DNA of 64,000 nucleotides, from assembly GCA_900659855.1 (NCBI GenBank), contig CAACVI010000023.1, positions 248,001-312,000 of the forward strand, read 5' to 3'. Origin of the DNA: Candidatus Desulfarcum epimagneticum. GTDB lineage: Bacteria > Desulfobacterota > Desulfobacteria > Desulfobacterales > CR-1. Position numbers and translations under genes: made by a program. Shown here piece by piece: positions 32,901 to 41,393 of this stretch (positions are counted from its first letter, which is position 1; the number at the start of each line of letters is the position of its first letter). A model generated the notes under the pieces. It ran no database searches. It was not told where the DNA came from and worked only from the letters and a program-made list of their open reading frames with translations.

Positions 32901-34425
32901 TCAGGCCGGCCATGTCCTCCAGCCCGGAGAGATCGGGCATCTGGCCGATGGCCGGGATAAGCTGGTCGATCTCAATGTCGTATTCGCTTCCGGGAATGGG
33001 AATCGGTTTTCTCCTGCCCGATGAGTCGGGCTCTCCCAGCTCCATCCGGACGCACCGAAGGCCGTCCACCCGGCCGTCTCTCAGCAGGACTTCCTGGGGG
33101 GCCGCCAGGTAGGAGATGACCGTCCCCTCGTCCTCGGCGGCCCGGATCTCCTCCTCCCAGGCCGGCATTTCGTCCCGGGTGCGGCGGTAAATGAGGGTCA
33201 CTTCCCCGGCGCCGAGGCGGACGGCGCAGCGCGCCACGTCAATGGCCACGTTGCCGCCGCCGATGACCGCGATCTTTTTCCCGGTTTCGGCTTTTCCGGT
33301 CAGGTTGACCTCTCTTAAAAAGTCCACGCCCTGGCGGACCCCTTTGGCCCTTTCCCCCGGGATGCCCAGCTCAAAGCCCTTGTGGGCCCCGATGGCGATG
33401 TAAACGGCCTTGTGTCCCTGTTCGAAAAGACCCTCCACCGTGAGATCCGGCCCGATAGGGGAGTTGAGTTTGATCTCCACCCCCATGTTGGCCACGACCT
33501 CAATCTCCCGGTCCAGCACGTCCCGGGGCAGGCGGTGCTCGGGGATTCCGGTCCTGAGCATTCCCCCGGCCTTGGGCAGGGCCTCGAAGATGGTGGACTT
33601 GATCCCTTTTCGGGCGAGTTGATACGCGGCGGAAAGACCGGCGGGCCCGGAGCCGATGATGGCGACCTTTTCGTCCCGCCCGGGCATGCGCTCTACTTTC
33701 ACTTCCCGGGGATCGAACCGGTCCGCCGCCAGCCGTTTTAAGTCCCGGATGGCCACAGGCTCGTCCACGTCGCATCTCCGGCACGCGTTTTCGCACCCGT
33801 GGGGGCAGATTCTGCCCAGAACGCCCGGAAGGGGCAGGTCTTCCATGATGATGTCCAGGCATTTTTCATACCGGCCCTCTTTGGCCATCTGCACGTAGCC
33901 CTGGACGTTGAGTCCGGCCGGACACGACATTCGGCACGGCGCCGGGTCCTCCTTGCGGATGGCGAAAGCGCCGGGAATGGCCTGGGCGTACTTTTTGTAG
34001 GCGGCTTTGTTCGTGGAAAGCCCCTCGTCGTATTCGTTTCCCAATGGAACGGGGCAGACTTTCTCGCACTCGCCGCAGCTGGTGCACTTGGACACGTCGA
34101 TGAACCGGGGTTCCTGGCCGATTTTCGCCGTAAAGTTCCCCGGGGTTCCCTTCAGATCAATCAGTTGGGAATTGGTAAGAAGCTCAATGTTTAAATGCCG
34201 GCCGACCTCGACCAGTTTGGGAGAGATAATTCACATGGCGCAGTCGTTGGTGGGAAAGGTCTTGTCCAGCTGGGACATGAGACCGCCGATGGCCGACGAA
34301 TTTTCCACCAGATGCACATAGTATCCCGAATTGGCCAGATCCAGGGCCGACTGCATGCCCGCGATTCCCCCGCCGAGCACCATGACGGAGCCCACGGGAG
34401 TCGCGCCGCTTGTCTTTTTTTCCAT
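29977..34425 (-). CDS. hdrA: HdrA fusion: HdrA-GltD/NfnB-like-HdrA, selenoprotein
   Basis: 1482 residues when TGA at 34233-34231 is read as selenocysteine (residue 65). Residues 1-110 are an HdrA N-terminus (GGGIAG at 18-23, then [19 protein letters not shown]). A 4Fe-4S motif [13 protein letters not shown] follows at about 114. From about 160 to 630 lies a glutamate-synthase-small-subunit/NfnB-like unit ([27 protein letters not shown] for [18 protein letters not shown] for NAD(P)H), then [13 protein letters not shown]. The HdrA fold resumes ([15 protein letters not shown]) and a second HdrA copy fills roughly 940-1482, with its own FAD motif and two C-terminal 4Fe-4S sites ([26 protein letters not shown]). 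It probably bifurcates or confurcates electrons. HdrB/HdrC are not encoded next to it. Confidence 0.9.
34198..34215 (-). promoter_or_regulatory. Putative bacterial SECIS hairpin of hdrA
   Basis: CUGGUC-GAGGUC-GGCCGG, six pairs including two G-U, starts 15 bases after the UGA. The GAGGUC loop contains the GGU element found in the E. coli fdhF SECIS loop (AGGUCU). Confidence 0.7.
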
Positions 34426-34435
34426 TTTGTCATCC

Positions 34436-35305
34436 TTATATTTTTTTGAGTATGTCGGGCAGTTTGTCCTCCCATCCCATGGTGGAGATCAGAACCCCGG
34501 CAAACCCCTGCTTCCGGATTTCCCGGGCCGTTTCCGCCGCGATTTCCACGCATTCCCGGGTTTTGTCTCTGGATTTCCGGATTCGGTCGATGGTGGCGTC
34601 GGGAATGTCGATGCCCGCGACGTTCCGGGCGATGTAACGGGCCATTCCAAGGGATTTCAAAAGCAGAACCGTGGGCGTGACACGGATGTCTTTCATATCG
34701 ATCTTTTTCGCGAAGGACTCGATGAGCGCCGGGTCGAAAATGGGAGGGGTGACGAAGAACCGGGCGCCGGCCTCGATTTTTTCCTTCATGTCCGCGATTC
34801 CCATTTCCGCGGATTTCCCGCCGACGCCGGGATCGGCCGAGGCGCCGATGAGAAAATCGGGCGCGCCCATAAGCTCCACGCCGCTCATGTCCGCTCCGGC
34901 CGACAGCCCGGCCGCGGCCCGGATGAGATCCAGGGTGTCGATGTCATGCGCCGGCCGGGCCTGGTGATGGTCGCCGAAGGTGGTTTCCTCGCCCTTGACG
35001 GCCATGATATTGGGTATTTCGCAGGCCCCGGCGGCCAGAAGATCCGCCTGGAGGGCCAGCCGGTTTCGATCCCGGCAGTTTGCCTGCATCACCGTTTCCA
35101 TGCCCTTTTGCTGAAGGATGACGGCCGCCCCGAGGGAACTCATGCGCATCTCGGCGTTGGTCATTTCAGGCGTCATGAAGGCGGTCACCTCTCCTTTGAC
35201 CCTCATGGCGCCGGATACCATGGCGGACACGTCGACTCCCTTGGGGGGCTGGATCTCCGCGAGAACGGCAAACTCTCCTGAATCGAATTTGCGCTTTAGC
35301 CTCAT
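34436..35305 (-). CDS. metF: Second methylenetetrahydrofolate reductase homologue
   Basis: 289 residues, MTHFR TIM barrel: [16 protein letters not shown] (with the catalytic-site Glu), [78 protein letters not shown]. It is first in the operon, ten bases before hdrA, with CGGAGG six bases before its ATG. It is divergent from the last-gene MetF (27877), and 'PP' replaces the 'GPP' core of that protein. Whether it has a different pterin or cofactor preference, or acts as an assembly subunit of the HdrA complex, is unknown. Confidence 0.85.
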   Translation of the reverse strand: MRLKRKFDSGEFAVLAEIQPPKGVDVSAMVSGAMRVKGEVTAFMTPEMTNAEMRMSSLGAAVILQQKGMETVMQANCRDRNRLALQADLLAAGACEIPNIMAVKGEETTFGDHHQARPAHDIDTLDLIRAAAGLSAGADMSGVELMGAPDFLIGASADPGVGGKSAEMGIADMKEKIEAGARFFVTPPIFDPALIESFAKKIDMKDIRVTPTVLLLKSLGMARYIARNVAGIDIPDATIDRIRKSRDKTRECVEIAAETAREIRKQGFAGVLISTMGWEDKLPDILKKI

Positions 35306-35504
35306 ACAATACCTCCGGTTTGATATGAATTTTTTAAAAAAAAGTTTCTATGGCTTTATTATAAAATTTCGTTAATGTCAATAAACTTTGAACCAAATTC
35401 AGATTATGCATTAAACAAAATAAATTTAAAATAATCACTAATGAAAATAACCATATGATTTTGTTGATTAAAAAGATAGCTTTTCAGGCTTTCCCGCCGG
35501 TTTT
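35306..35504. other. Divergent intergenic region between metF2 and the kinase gene
   Basis: About 200 bases, AT-rich. The minus strand has TTGACATTAACGAAATTTTATAAT (35356-35379), a -35 and -10 with too short a spacer (12); an alternative TAAAGC at 17 bases is weak. No -24/-12 promoter was found on either strand. Promoters for both operons must lie here. Confidence 0.4.
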
Positions 35505-37091
35505 TTGAAAAAAATGAACTTGAAACGGCTCCTCGGCCATGTTATTTTCGCTGTCATGAAAGCCATTCGGAAACCCATTTTCAACATCGCCATCATCGGA
35601 GGCGGCGACGCGTGCGTGGATCTTTTGCGAAAAACCATGTTCGAGTACGGAAAGGATTACCTGGAGTCGGCCATCATCGGGGTGGCCGATCCCGACCCCG
35701 GGGCCCCGGGAATGGTTCTGGCCGAAAAACTGGGCCTTTTGACCTTTCGGGACTACAAAGACTTCTACGATCCCGGGCGCGACGTTCAGCTCCTGATCGT
35801 TTTGGATCCGGACCCGTCGGTTCTGGACGAGGTGCTCCAAACCCGGCCCGTTCGCATCCGCATTCTGTCCGCCCGGGTGTTTTCCCTTTTCTGGAACGCC
35901 ATCGGCCATGAGGAGCAGAAGCTTCGGAAGCGCAACGAGGAGATCGAGACGATTTTAAACGGCATCCAGGATCTGATCCTGGTGATTGACCCGGATTTCA
36001 CGGTGCTGGATGTCAATGAGGCGTTTTTGAAGAAAATGCGCGTCACCCGCGAGGAGACGGTGGGCCGGAAATGCTACGAGGCGTTCCGCCTGTCTGAGAA
36101 GGGCTGCGCGGAGGAAAACCTGCCCTGCCCGGTGCGCGAGGCGCTCAGAAGCGGAATGCAGTGCCGCCAGATCCGGGTCCGGGAAAAACCCGACGGCGAG
36201 ACCCGCCATTTCGAGGTGACCATTCACCCGGTGTTTGAAAGCGGCGGCGGGATTTCAAAGTTCATCCATATCGCCCGGGACATCACCCGGCGGGTCATGG
36301 AGGAGGAGGAGATCACCAGCCGGCTGGAGGGAATGGTCCGGGAGCGGACCCGGCAGCTTCATGAGACCCACAGCCGGCTTCTGCACAAGGACAAGATGGC
36401 CTCTTTGGGAAAACTCGCGGCGTCCGTGGTTCACGAGATCAACAATCCCATCGCCGGAATTTTGAATTTCGTCATTTTGATGAAGCGCATCGTGGACGAG
36501 GGGGGCTTTGGCCGGGAGAGTCAGACGCTTTTCTCCCGTTACCTGGGGCTGATGGAGACCGAAACCCGGCGCGCCGGCAAAATCGTCTCCAATCTTCTGG
36601 CGTTTTCCCGGCAGTCCAAAATGGAGCTGAGCCGAATCGATGTGAACCCTTTGATTGAAAAGACCCTGGCTTTGAATTCCAACATGCTCAAAATCCGGAG
36701 TGTGAGCGTTCAGACAAAAATGGGGCCGGACCTTCCCCCGGTCATGGCGTCTTCCGATCAGCTCCAGCAGGTGTTTGTCAACCTCATCTCCAACGCGGCG
36801 GAGTCCATGGAGCCTGGCGGCGGCGGGGTTTTAGAGATCGGGACCGCCTTTGACCCGGCGGCCGGGGAGGTCCGGATCGCCTTTAAGGATTCAGGACCCG
36901 GGATTTCCGAGCGGAACCGACAGAAACTGTTTGAGCCGTTTTTCACCACCAAGAGCGACAGCAAGGGGGTGGGTCTGGGGCTCTCCGTGGCCTACGGCAT
37001 TGTCCACGACCACGGGGGGAAGATTGAGGTGGAGTCCAGAGAGGGGGAGGGCTCGGTTTTTACGGTGGAGTTTCCCGCCGCGGAGGTGTGA
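35505..37091 (+). CDS. PAS histidine kinase with N-terminal Rossmann-like sensor
   Basis: 528 residues from TTG 35505; ATG 35556 is an equally possible start, neither having a clear ribosome site. Residues 25-125 carry FNIAIIGGGDACVDLL...VADPDPGAPGM, a nucleotide-binding Rossmann-like domain. A PAS domain follows (about 145-265) with three cysteines (KCYEAF, GCAEENLPCPV). A coiled coil leads to HisKA (ASVVHEINNPIAG, His about 310) and the HATPase N and G boxes (LQQVFVNLISNAAESM, GVGLGLSVAYGIV). No membrane segments, so the signal is cytoplasmic, perhaps NAD(P)/redox. The stop overlaps the regulator's ATG (ATGA). Confidence 0.88.
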   Translation: MKKMNLKRLLGHVIFAVMKAIRKPIFNIAIIGGGDACVDLLRKTMFEYGKDYLESAIIGVADPDPGAPGMVLAEKLGLLTFRDYKDFYDPGRDVQLLIVLDPDPSVLDEVLQTRPVRIRILSARVFSLFWNAIGHEEQKLRKRNEEIETILNGIQDLILVIDPDFTVLDVNEAFLKKMRVTREETVGRKCYEAFRLSEKGCAEENLPCPVREALRSGMQCRQIRVREKPDGETRHFEVTIHPVFESGGGISKFIHIARDITRRVMEEEEITSRLEGMVRERTRQLHETHSRLLHKDKMASLGKLAASVVHEINNPIAGILNFVILMKRIVDEGGFGRESQTLFSRYLGLMETETRRAGKIVSNLLAFSRQSKMELSRIDVNPLIEKTLALNSNMLKIRSVSVQTKMGPDLPPVMASSDQLQQVFVNLISNAAESMEPGGGGVLEIGTAFDPAAGEVRIAFKDSGPGISERNRQKLFEPFFTTKSDSKGVGLGLSVAYGIVHDHGGKIEVESREGEGSVFTVEFPAAEV

Positions 37092-38443
37092 GAATGAGCG
37101 GAGCCGATATACTGATCGTGGACGATGAGCTGATCATGCGCGAGTCCCTGGCCGGATGGATCGAGCGAGACGGCCACCGGACCGAGACGGCCGAAAGCGG
37201 CGAGGAGGCGCTGGAGAAGCTCGGGAGCCGGCGCTTTGACATCGCGCTGGTGGATATCAAAATGGAGGGCATCAGCGGCCTGGATGTGCTCAGGCATATC
37301 AAGGAGTCCGACCTGGACACGGCGGTGATCATGATCACCGCTTACGGCTCGGTTTCCACGGCCATCAACGCCATGAAAAACGGGGCCTGCGATTACCTGC
37401 TCAAGCCCTTTGATCCCAACGAGCTGGGGATCGTCATCGAGAAAATCATTGAGAGCCGGGACCGGATCCGGGAAAATCTTTACCTGCGGGAAGAGCGCCG
37501 GGAGCGGACCCGGTTTGAAAGCATGATCGGGCAGTCGGAAAAGATGACGCGGGTGTTTGATCTGATCAAAGACGTGGCGCCCATGAGCGCCACGGTGCTC
37601 ATCACCGGCGAGACCGGAACTGGAAAGGGTCTCGCGGCCAAGGCCATCCACGCCTCCGGCCATCTGTCTTCGGGGCCGTTTGTGGGGGTCAACTGCGGGG
37701 CCATCCCCGAGAATCTCATGGAAAGCGAGATATTCGGCCACCAGAAAGGGGCCTTCACCGACGCCGCCGAAACCCGCAAGGGCCGCCTGGAGCTGGCCCA
37801 CGGCGGCACCCTTTTCCTGGATGAGATCGGCGAGATCAGCATGCGCATGCAGATTGATCTTCTCAGGGCCATTGAGGACAAGGTGTTTTACCGGGTGGGG
37901 GGCGCCCAGCCCATCGAGGTGGATTTCAGGGTGATCGCCGCCACCAACCGGAACATCGAGGAGGCGGTGAAAAGCGGCGCCTTTCGGGAGGATCTGTATT
38001 ACCGCCTGAACGTGATTTCCTTTGAAATGCCCCCTTTGAGGGAGCGAAAGGAAGACATCCCTCTTCTGGCGGAGAGTTTTCTGCGCCGGTTTTCCCAGGA
38101 AACCAACAAACCCGTCTCGGGCATTTCCCGGCAGACCCTGGACGAGATGATGCTGTATGAATGGCCCGGCAATGTCCGGGAGCTTGAAAACGCCGTTGAA
38201 AGGGCCGTGGTCATCGGAAAGGGCGCCATGATCATGCCCGGGGACCTTCCCATCTTCCGTCGCGAGGACTGCCTTCCGGCCGAGTCGGTCCGTCTCAAGG
38301 ATGTGGAAAAGGAGCATATTGTCAAAATTTTGAGCGAAAACAGCGGCAATATCACGCGCAGCGCGAAAATCCTGGGAATCGACCGAAGCACACTGCACAA
38401 GAAAATCAAACGCTACCACATCGCGGGCCCGAATCAAAATTGA
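37088..38443 (+). CDS. Sigma-54-dependent response regulator, NtrC family
   Basis: 451 residues. Receiver domain with phospho-Asp in ALVDIKMEG (about 55) and Lys in YLLKPFDP; AAA+ domain with Walker A GETGTGKG (about 173), the sigma-54 contact loop GAFTDA (about 220; usual GAFTGA), Walker B GGTLFLDEIGE and the arginine region AATNRNIEE; Fis-type helix-turn-helix at the end (NSGNITRSAKILGIDRSTLHKKIKR). It overlaps the kinase gene and the archaemetzincin gene (TTGA), forming one operon. The -24/-12 promoter at 41043-41058 is a likely target. Confidence 0.93.
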   Translation: MRMSGADILIVDDELIMRESLAGWIERDGHRTETAESGEEALEKLGSRRFDIALVDIKMEGISGLDVLRHIKESDLDTAVIMITAYGSVSTAINAMKNGACDYLLKPFDPNELGIVIEKIIESRDRIRENLYLREERRERTRFESMIGQSEKMTRVFDLIKDVAPMSATVLITGETGTGKGLAAKAIHASGHLSSGPFVGVNCGAIPENLMESEIFGHQKGAFTDAAETRKGRLELAHGGTLFLDEIGEISMRMQIDLLRAIEDKVFYRVGGAQPIEVDFRVIAATNRNIEEAVKSGAFREDLYYRLNVISFEMPPLRERKEDIPLLAESFLRRFSQETNKPVSGISRQTLDEMMLYEWPGNVRELENAVERAVVIGKGAMIMPGDLPIFRREDCLPAESVRLKDVEKEHIVKILSENSGNITRSAKILGIDRSTLHKKIKRYHIAGPNQN

Positions 38444-39012
38444 TCGCGCCGGCTGAGCGGACCATCGCCATCTCCCCCATCGGCGATCATTTTGAGTCCC
38501 TCTACGAGCCCGTGAGCCGGGAAATCCGCCGGGTCATGGGGTTTCAGCCCGAAATCCTCCCGATCCTGGGCGATTCCGACATCGATTTCGCCCTGGACGA
38601 AGAGCGGGGCCAGCGTCATTCCACGCCCATCCTGGAAAAAATCGCCGGCCGGACGCCCCCGCACGTTCTGAAAATCCTGGCCGTCACCCGGGAAGACCTC
38701 TTTATCCCCATTCTGACCCATGTGTACGGGGAGGCCCAGCTGGGGGGCCGCGCCGCCGTTGTCTCCACCTTTCGCCTCGCCGAGGGCCTGTCGCCGGTGG
38801 ACGGAGAGGAGATTTTACAGACCCGGACGGCCAAGGAGGCCGTCCATGAGCTGGGGCACACCTTCAACCTTCGGCATTGCCGGGAGCGGGCCTGCGTCAT
38901 GCATTACTGCCGAAGCATCGGCGACGTGGACAAAAAGTCCGGGGATCTTTGCCGATACTGCCGGACCCTTCTGGATGATGAGAAAAAAAGGCTTTCGCGC
39001 GGCGCGCTTTAA
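38440..39012 (+). CDS. Archaemetzincin-type zinc protease
   Basis: 190 residues from TTG 38440, which overlaps the regulator stop. The motif HELGHTFNLRHCRERACVMH, followed by CRSIGDVDKKSGDLCRYC, has HExxHxxGxxH plus the four extra cysteines of archaemetzincins (M54). The N-terminal part (ISPIGDHFESLYEPVSREI) resembles the family's propeptide-free catalytic fold. No signal peptide, so a cytosolic protease or zinc-stress protein. Being third in a two-component operon, its expression may be tied to that system. Its 3' end overlaps the convergent GcvH-like gene by four bases. Confidence 0.88.
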   Translation: MIAPAERTIAISPIGDHFESLYEPVSREIRRVMGFQPEILPILGDSDIDFALDEERGQRHSTPILEKIAGRTPPHVLKILAVTREDLFIPILTHVYGEAQLGGRAAVVSTFRLAEGLSPVDGEEILQTRTAKEAVHELGHTFNLRHCRERACVMHYCRSIGDVDKKSGDLCRYCRTLLDDEKKRLSRGAL

Positions 39013-39938
39013 AAAAAACGCCCGGTCAGACGCTCCCAGCCCAGACCCGGCATGCTCCCGAATATGTCATGGCCCAGGTTTCCCCCGTCGGCGGCGGCCA
39101 GGGGGTCCCCGGTCTCCCCGATGAGTCGGCGCATGGCGTCGATATCCTCTTGCAGGGCGTTTTGGGCCTCCTGACCCATCATGAGATTTTTCACCTCCCG
39201 ACGCAGCGCCCCGGAGTGGATCCTGAGCGCCCAGCCCCCGGAGAAGGGCTCCCGGTTGGCCAGGGCGCCCCGGTCCCGGAGGCGGTGATTGACTTCAGTG
39301 ACCACGCCGCTCACCGGGGATTTGAGCCGGGCCGTTTTTTCGCCCCTGACGACCCGGATGTCCCCGGCGCCCTGGGTCACGGTTTTTCCCGCCAGGGGAG
39401 CGATGACGGCGTCCAAAGGCCCCATGACCCGAAGGGCGAAGTCGTCGATTCCCACCCGGACGGCCCCGTTTTCCTCGATTTTGGCCCAGGTGTGGCCGGG
39501 GTGGAAATAAAAGCCCACTGGAATTTTGAACCCCTCGGTCTCGGCCATGGGCGTCGGCCGGATCGCGGCGTGGACGGCGTGCCGGTCCGTGAAAAACTGA
39601 TCAAACTCGCAGGAGCGGCACTCATACTCCCTTGGGCACGCCCTGAAATCGATCCTGCCTTTCATGTGGTGGACGCAGGGACGCCTCCAGGGGGGGCGGG
39701 CGTTGAGTTTGTCCGTCCAGAACACGATGGCGCCCTTTTTGCCGCCGGGCGTCTTTCCCTCTCTTTTCAGTCTCCGGTTGGTCTCGGCCATGCGGGTCAG
39801 CCGTTTGTCAAACCCGCACCGGGCGCAGTCGTAATCGATTCGGCACTGTTTTCGCCTGACCACGCCGGCCTGGGTCCACAGGCAGGGGGCGGCGTTTTTC
39901 TCTTTTTCCGTCGAGCGGGTCGGTCGGGGCGTTTTCAT
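39009..39938 (-). CDS. GcvH-like protein with two four-cysteine modules (paralogue 1)
   Basis: 309 residues; GAGG lies eight bases before the ATG. Two copies of a C-x12-13-C-x5-C-x2-C-x-F-D module are present: CLWTQAGVVRRKQC...CARCGFD and CVHHMKGRIDFRAC...CRSCEFDQFF. A biotinyl/lipoyl-type barrel of GcvH kind follows (FHPGHTWAKIEENGAVRVGIDDFAL...SPVSGVVTEVN...GGWALRI). The usual lipoylated Lys position is offset by one residue (RGEKTARL). The C-terminal block LGHDIFGSMPGLGWERL is shared with paralogue 2. The modules are likely zinc ribbons. Function unknown; not a normal glycine-cleavage H protein. Confidence 0.8.
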   Translation of the reverse strand: MKTPRPTRSTEKEKNAAPCLWTQAGVVRRKQCRIDYDCARCGFDKRLTRMAETNRRLKREGKTPGGKKGAIVFWTDKLNARPPWRRPCVHHMKGRIDFRACPREYECRSCEFDQFFTDRHAVHAAIRPTPMAETEGFKIPVGFYFHPGHTWAKIEENGAVRVGIDDFALRVMGPLDAVIAPLAGKTVTQGAGDIRVVRGEKTARLKSPVSGVVTEVNHRLRDRGALANREPFSGGWALRIHSGALRREVKNLMMGQEAQNALQEDIDAMRRLIGETGDPLAAADGGNLGHDIFGSMPGLGWERLTGRFF

Positions 39939-39965
39939 GGGGCTTCCCTCGATGTCTTGGAACGT

Positions 39966-40000
39966 GCCCCGCCCTTTGCGGGGGCGGGGCCCGTTTTTTT
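39966..40000 (+). terminator. GC-rich hairpin with T tract between the paralogues
   Basis: GCCCCGCCC (39966-39974) pairs with GGGCGGGGC (39982-39990), followed by CCGTTTTTTT in plus orientation. The genes on either side are minus-strand, so it cannot end them by the T tract alone; it may stop convergent plus-strand transcription from the kinase operon. Confidence 0.55.
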
Positions 40001-40018
40001 AAAGGGCGGCGGGGCGCT

Positions 40019-40966
40019 TCACGTTTTTAAGAAACGCGAGGCGAGGTTTTTCCATCCCAGGTCCGGCAGGGCGCCGTAGATGTCGGGGCCCAGAACGCCG
40101 CCGTCGGCGGCCATGGGTCCCGCCGTCTCCTCGATCATGCCCTCCAGGTCCGAGACCTCCGAGCTGATCCACTCCATGCCCCGGGTGTCGTCCATGAGAT
40201 TTTTGATGGTTTTTTTGACATGGGGCGTTTTCACCAGAAAGAGCCATCCGTCTCCGAAGGGGTCGCGGTTGGCCACGCCGGGGTTTTCCCTGACCTTCGG
40301 ATTTACTTCCAGAATCACGCCGTCCACCGGGGAAAGCACATCGGCGTGGCGCTCCCTTCGTTTAAACCCCCAGTTCGGGGTCCCCTGGTCCAGCTCTTTT
40401 CCCATGAGGGGAAGGTCCAGGGCGTCGGCCTCTCCCAAAAGTTTCAACGCGAAATCGTCCAGCCCCACCCGGATGTTCCCGCCGCTTTCGATCCGGGCCC
40501 AGGTGTGGCCGTCGTGATAGTAGTGGCCCATGGGGACATCGAAGCCCCGGACGCGTTGAATCTCAGAGGGGACCCTTTTGGTTTTCGCCGACCAGGTTTC
40601 CTCGAAAAACTGATCGAAATCGCATGCTTTGCACTCGTAATTGTAGGCGCAGACCCGGGTCTCGATGCGGCCGGCCAGGGTGTGGCGGCACACCCGGTCC
40701 ATGGCGGGCCGGGCCCTCATGGCGTCCTGCCAGCTTTGCTGTTTGCCTTCCTCGACCCGTTTGTTCATGGCGTGGTCGTATTTGCATGACGGGCAGTCGT
40801 AAAAATTGTTGCAGCTCTTGAATTTCCCCCGCCCGGTATGCGTCCACACGCACGGGCGGCCCTTGGATTTTTTGTCCGGGGAAACACTCCAGCTCTGTCC
40901 GCCGAAAACCGCCTGGATGTGTCTGTCGCCGTCGTCGCTGTGTTTTCTTTCCATCTGATTTTTCAT
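40019..40966 (-). CDS. GcvH-like protein with two four-cysteine modules (paralogue 2)
   Basis: 315 residues from ATG 40966, chosen for AAGGAG at seven bases; the frame runs 42 codons further upstream without support. The same architecture as paralogue 1: CVWTHTGRGKFKSC...CPSCKYD and CRHTLAGRIETRVC...CKACDFDQFF, then YYHDGHTWARIESGGNIRVGLDDFAL and LSPVDGVILEVN. Where GcvH has its lipoylated Lys this protein has RRERHADV and no Lys, so lipoylation at the normal site is not possible. C-terminal LGPDIYGALPDLGWKNL is the shared block. Expressed from the -24/-12 promoter upstream. Confidence 0.82.
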   Translation of the reverse strand: MKNQMERKHSDDGDRHIQAVFGGQSWSVSPDKKSKGRPCVWTHTGRGKFKSCNNFYDCPSCKYDHAMNKRVEEGKQQSWQDAMRARPAMDRVCRHTLAGRIETRVCAYNYECKACDFDQFFEETWSAKTKRVPSEIQRVRGFDVPMGHYYHDGHTWARIESGGNIRVGLDDFALKLLGEADALDLPLMGKELDQGTPNWGFKRRERHADVLSPVDGVILEVNPKVRENPGVANRDPFGDGWLFLVKTPHVKKTIKNLMDDTRGMEWISSEVSDLEGMIEETAGPMAADGGVLGPDIYGALPDLGWKNLASRFLKT

Positions 40967-41042
40967 TTTGGCGCTCCTTTTTTTTTGATGTTGGGCCATC
41001 CCATGTGTGTTTTGTTTTTTTCGCTCTTTGCGTATATAAACA

Positions 41043-41058
41043 TGCAATTTCGGCGCCA
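41043..41058 (-). promoter_or_regulatory. Sigma-54 (-24/-12) promoter of GcvH-like paralogue 2
   Basis: TGGCGCC-GAAA-TTGCA on the minus strand matches TGGCACG-N4-TTGCW with correct spacing and intact GG and GC. It lies about 75 bases before the ATG at 40966, and a sigma-54 activator is encoded 2.6 kb away. Confidence 0.7.
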
Positions 41059-41246
41059 AAGGAAAAAAATGTTTCAAATAATTTTTAACCATTTAAAAAT
41101 AAAAGAAATTTTTTTTTATCTTTCCCAATGGACGTTTTGGCTCATTTTTTAAAACGTGGGATTTGTCCACACCTTTTGACGGAAATCCTGGGGAGAAAAG
41201 GAGTTTTTGAGTGATATATTTAATGATATCAAATTTTTATATGCAT

Positions 41247-41293
41247 GTGTGGTTTTTCGCGGCGCCCCTGTGGCGAAACACAACGTTTTTTTT
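41247..41293 (+). terminator. Hairpin with T tract
   Basis: TGTGGTTTTTCGC pairs imperfectly with GCGAAACACA around GGCGCCCCTG, followed by ACGTTTTTTTT. Plus orientation; no plus-strand gene ends just upstream. Confidence 0.4.
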
Positions 41294-41393
41294 AAAAGGG
41301 AAAAACCGGTTTTTTGCGTTGTCCTTAAAAAAATAAAGCGCTATATTATAGAGTGAAAGTCAACAGTCATTTTGGGCGTTTGATTCTGTTTCG

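Noticed and set aside
29518-34425. Reading the UGA codons of mvhD and hdrA as pseudogene lesions
   Set aside because: Both fall exactly on conserved Cys positions, the flanking frame is perfect, and hairpins of SECIS type follow; two independent lesions of this kind are improbable.
27877-38437. Long antisense ORFs opposite metF, hdrA and the regulators (for example 30019-31143, 31333-32205, 32302-33024, 36992-38437)
   Set aside because: They mirror the third-position GC bias of the real genes, have Gly/Pro/His/Arg-rich products and no domains or ribosome sites.
40967-41092. N-terminal extension of GcvH-like paralogue 2
   Set aside because: It runs across the -24/-12 promoter and is basic low-complexity; the start at 40966 has an ideal ribosome site.
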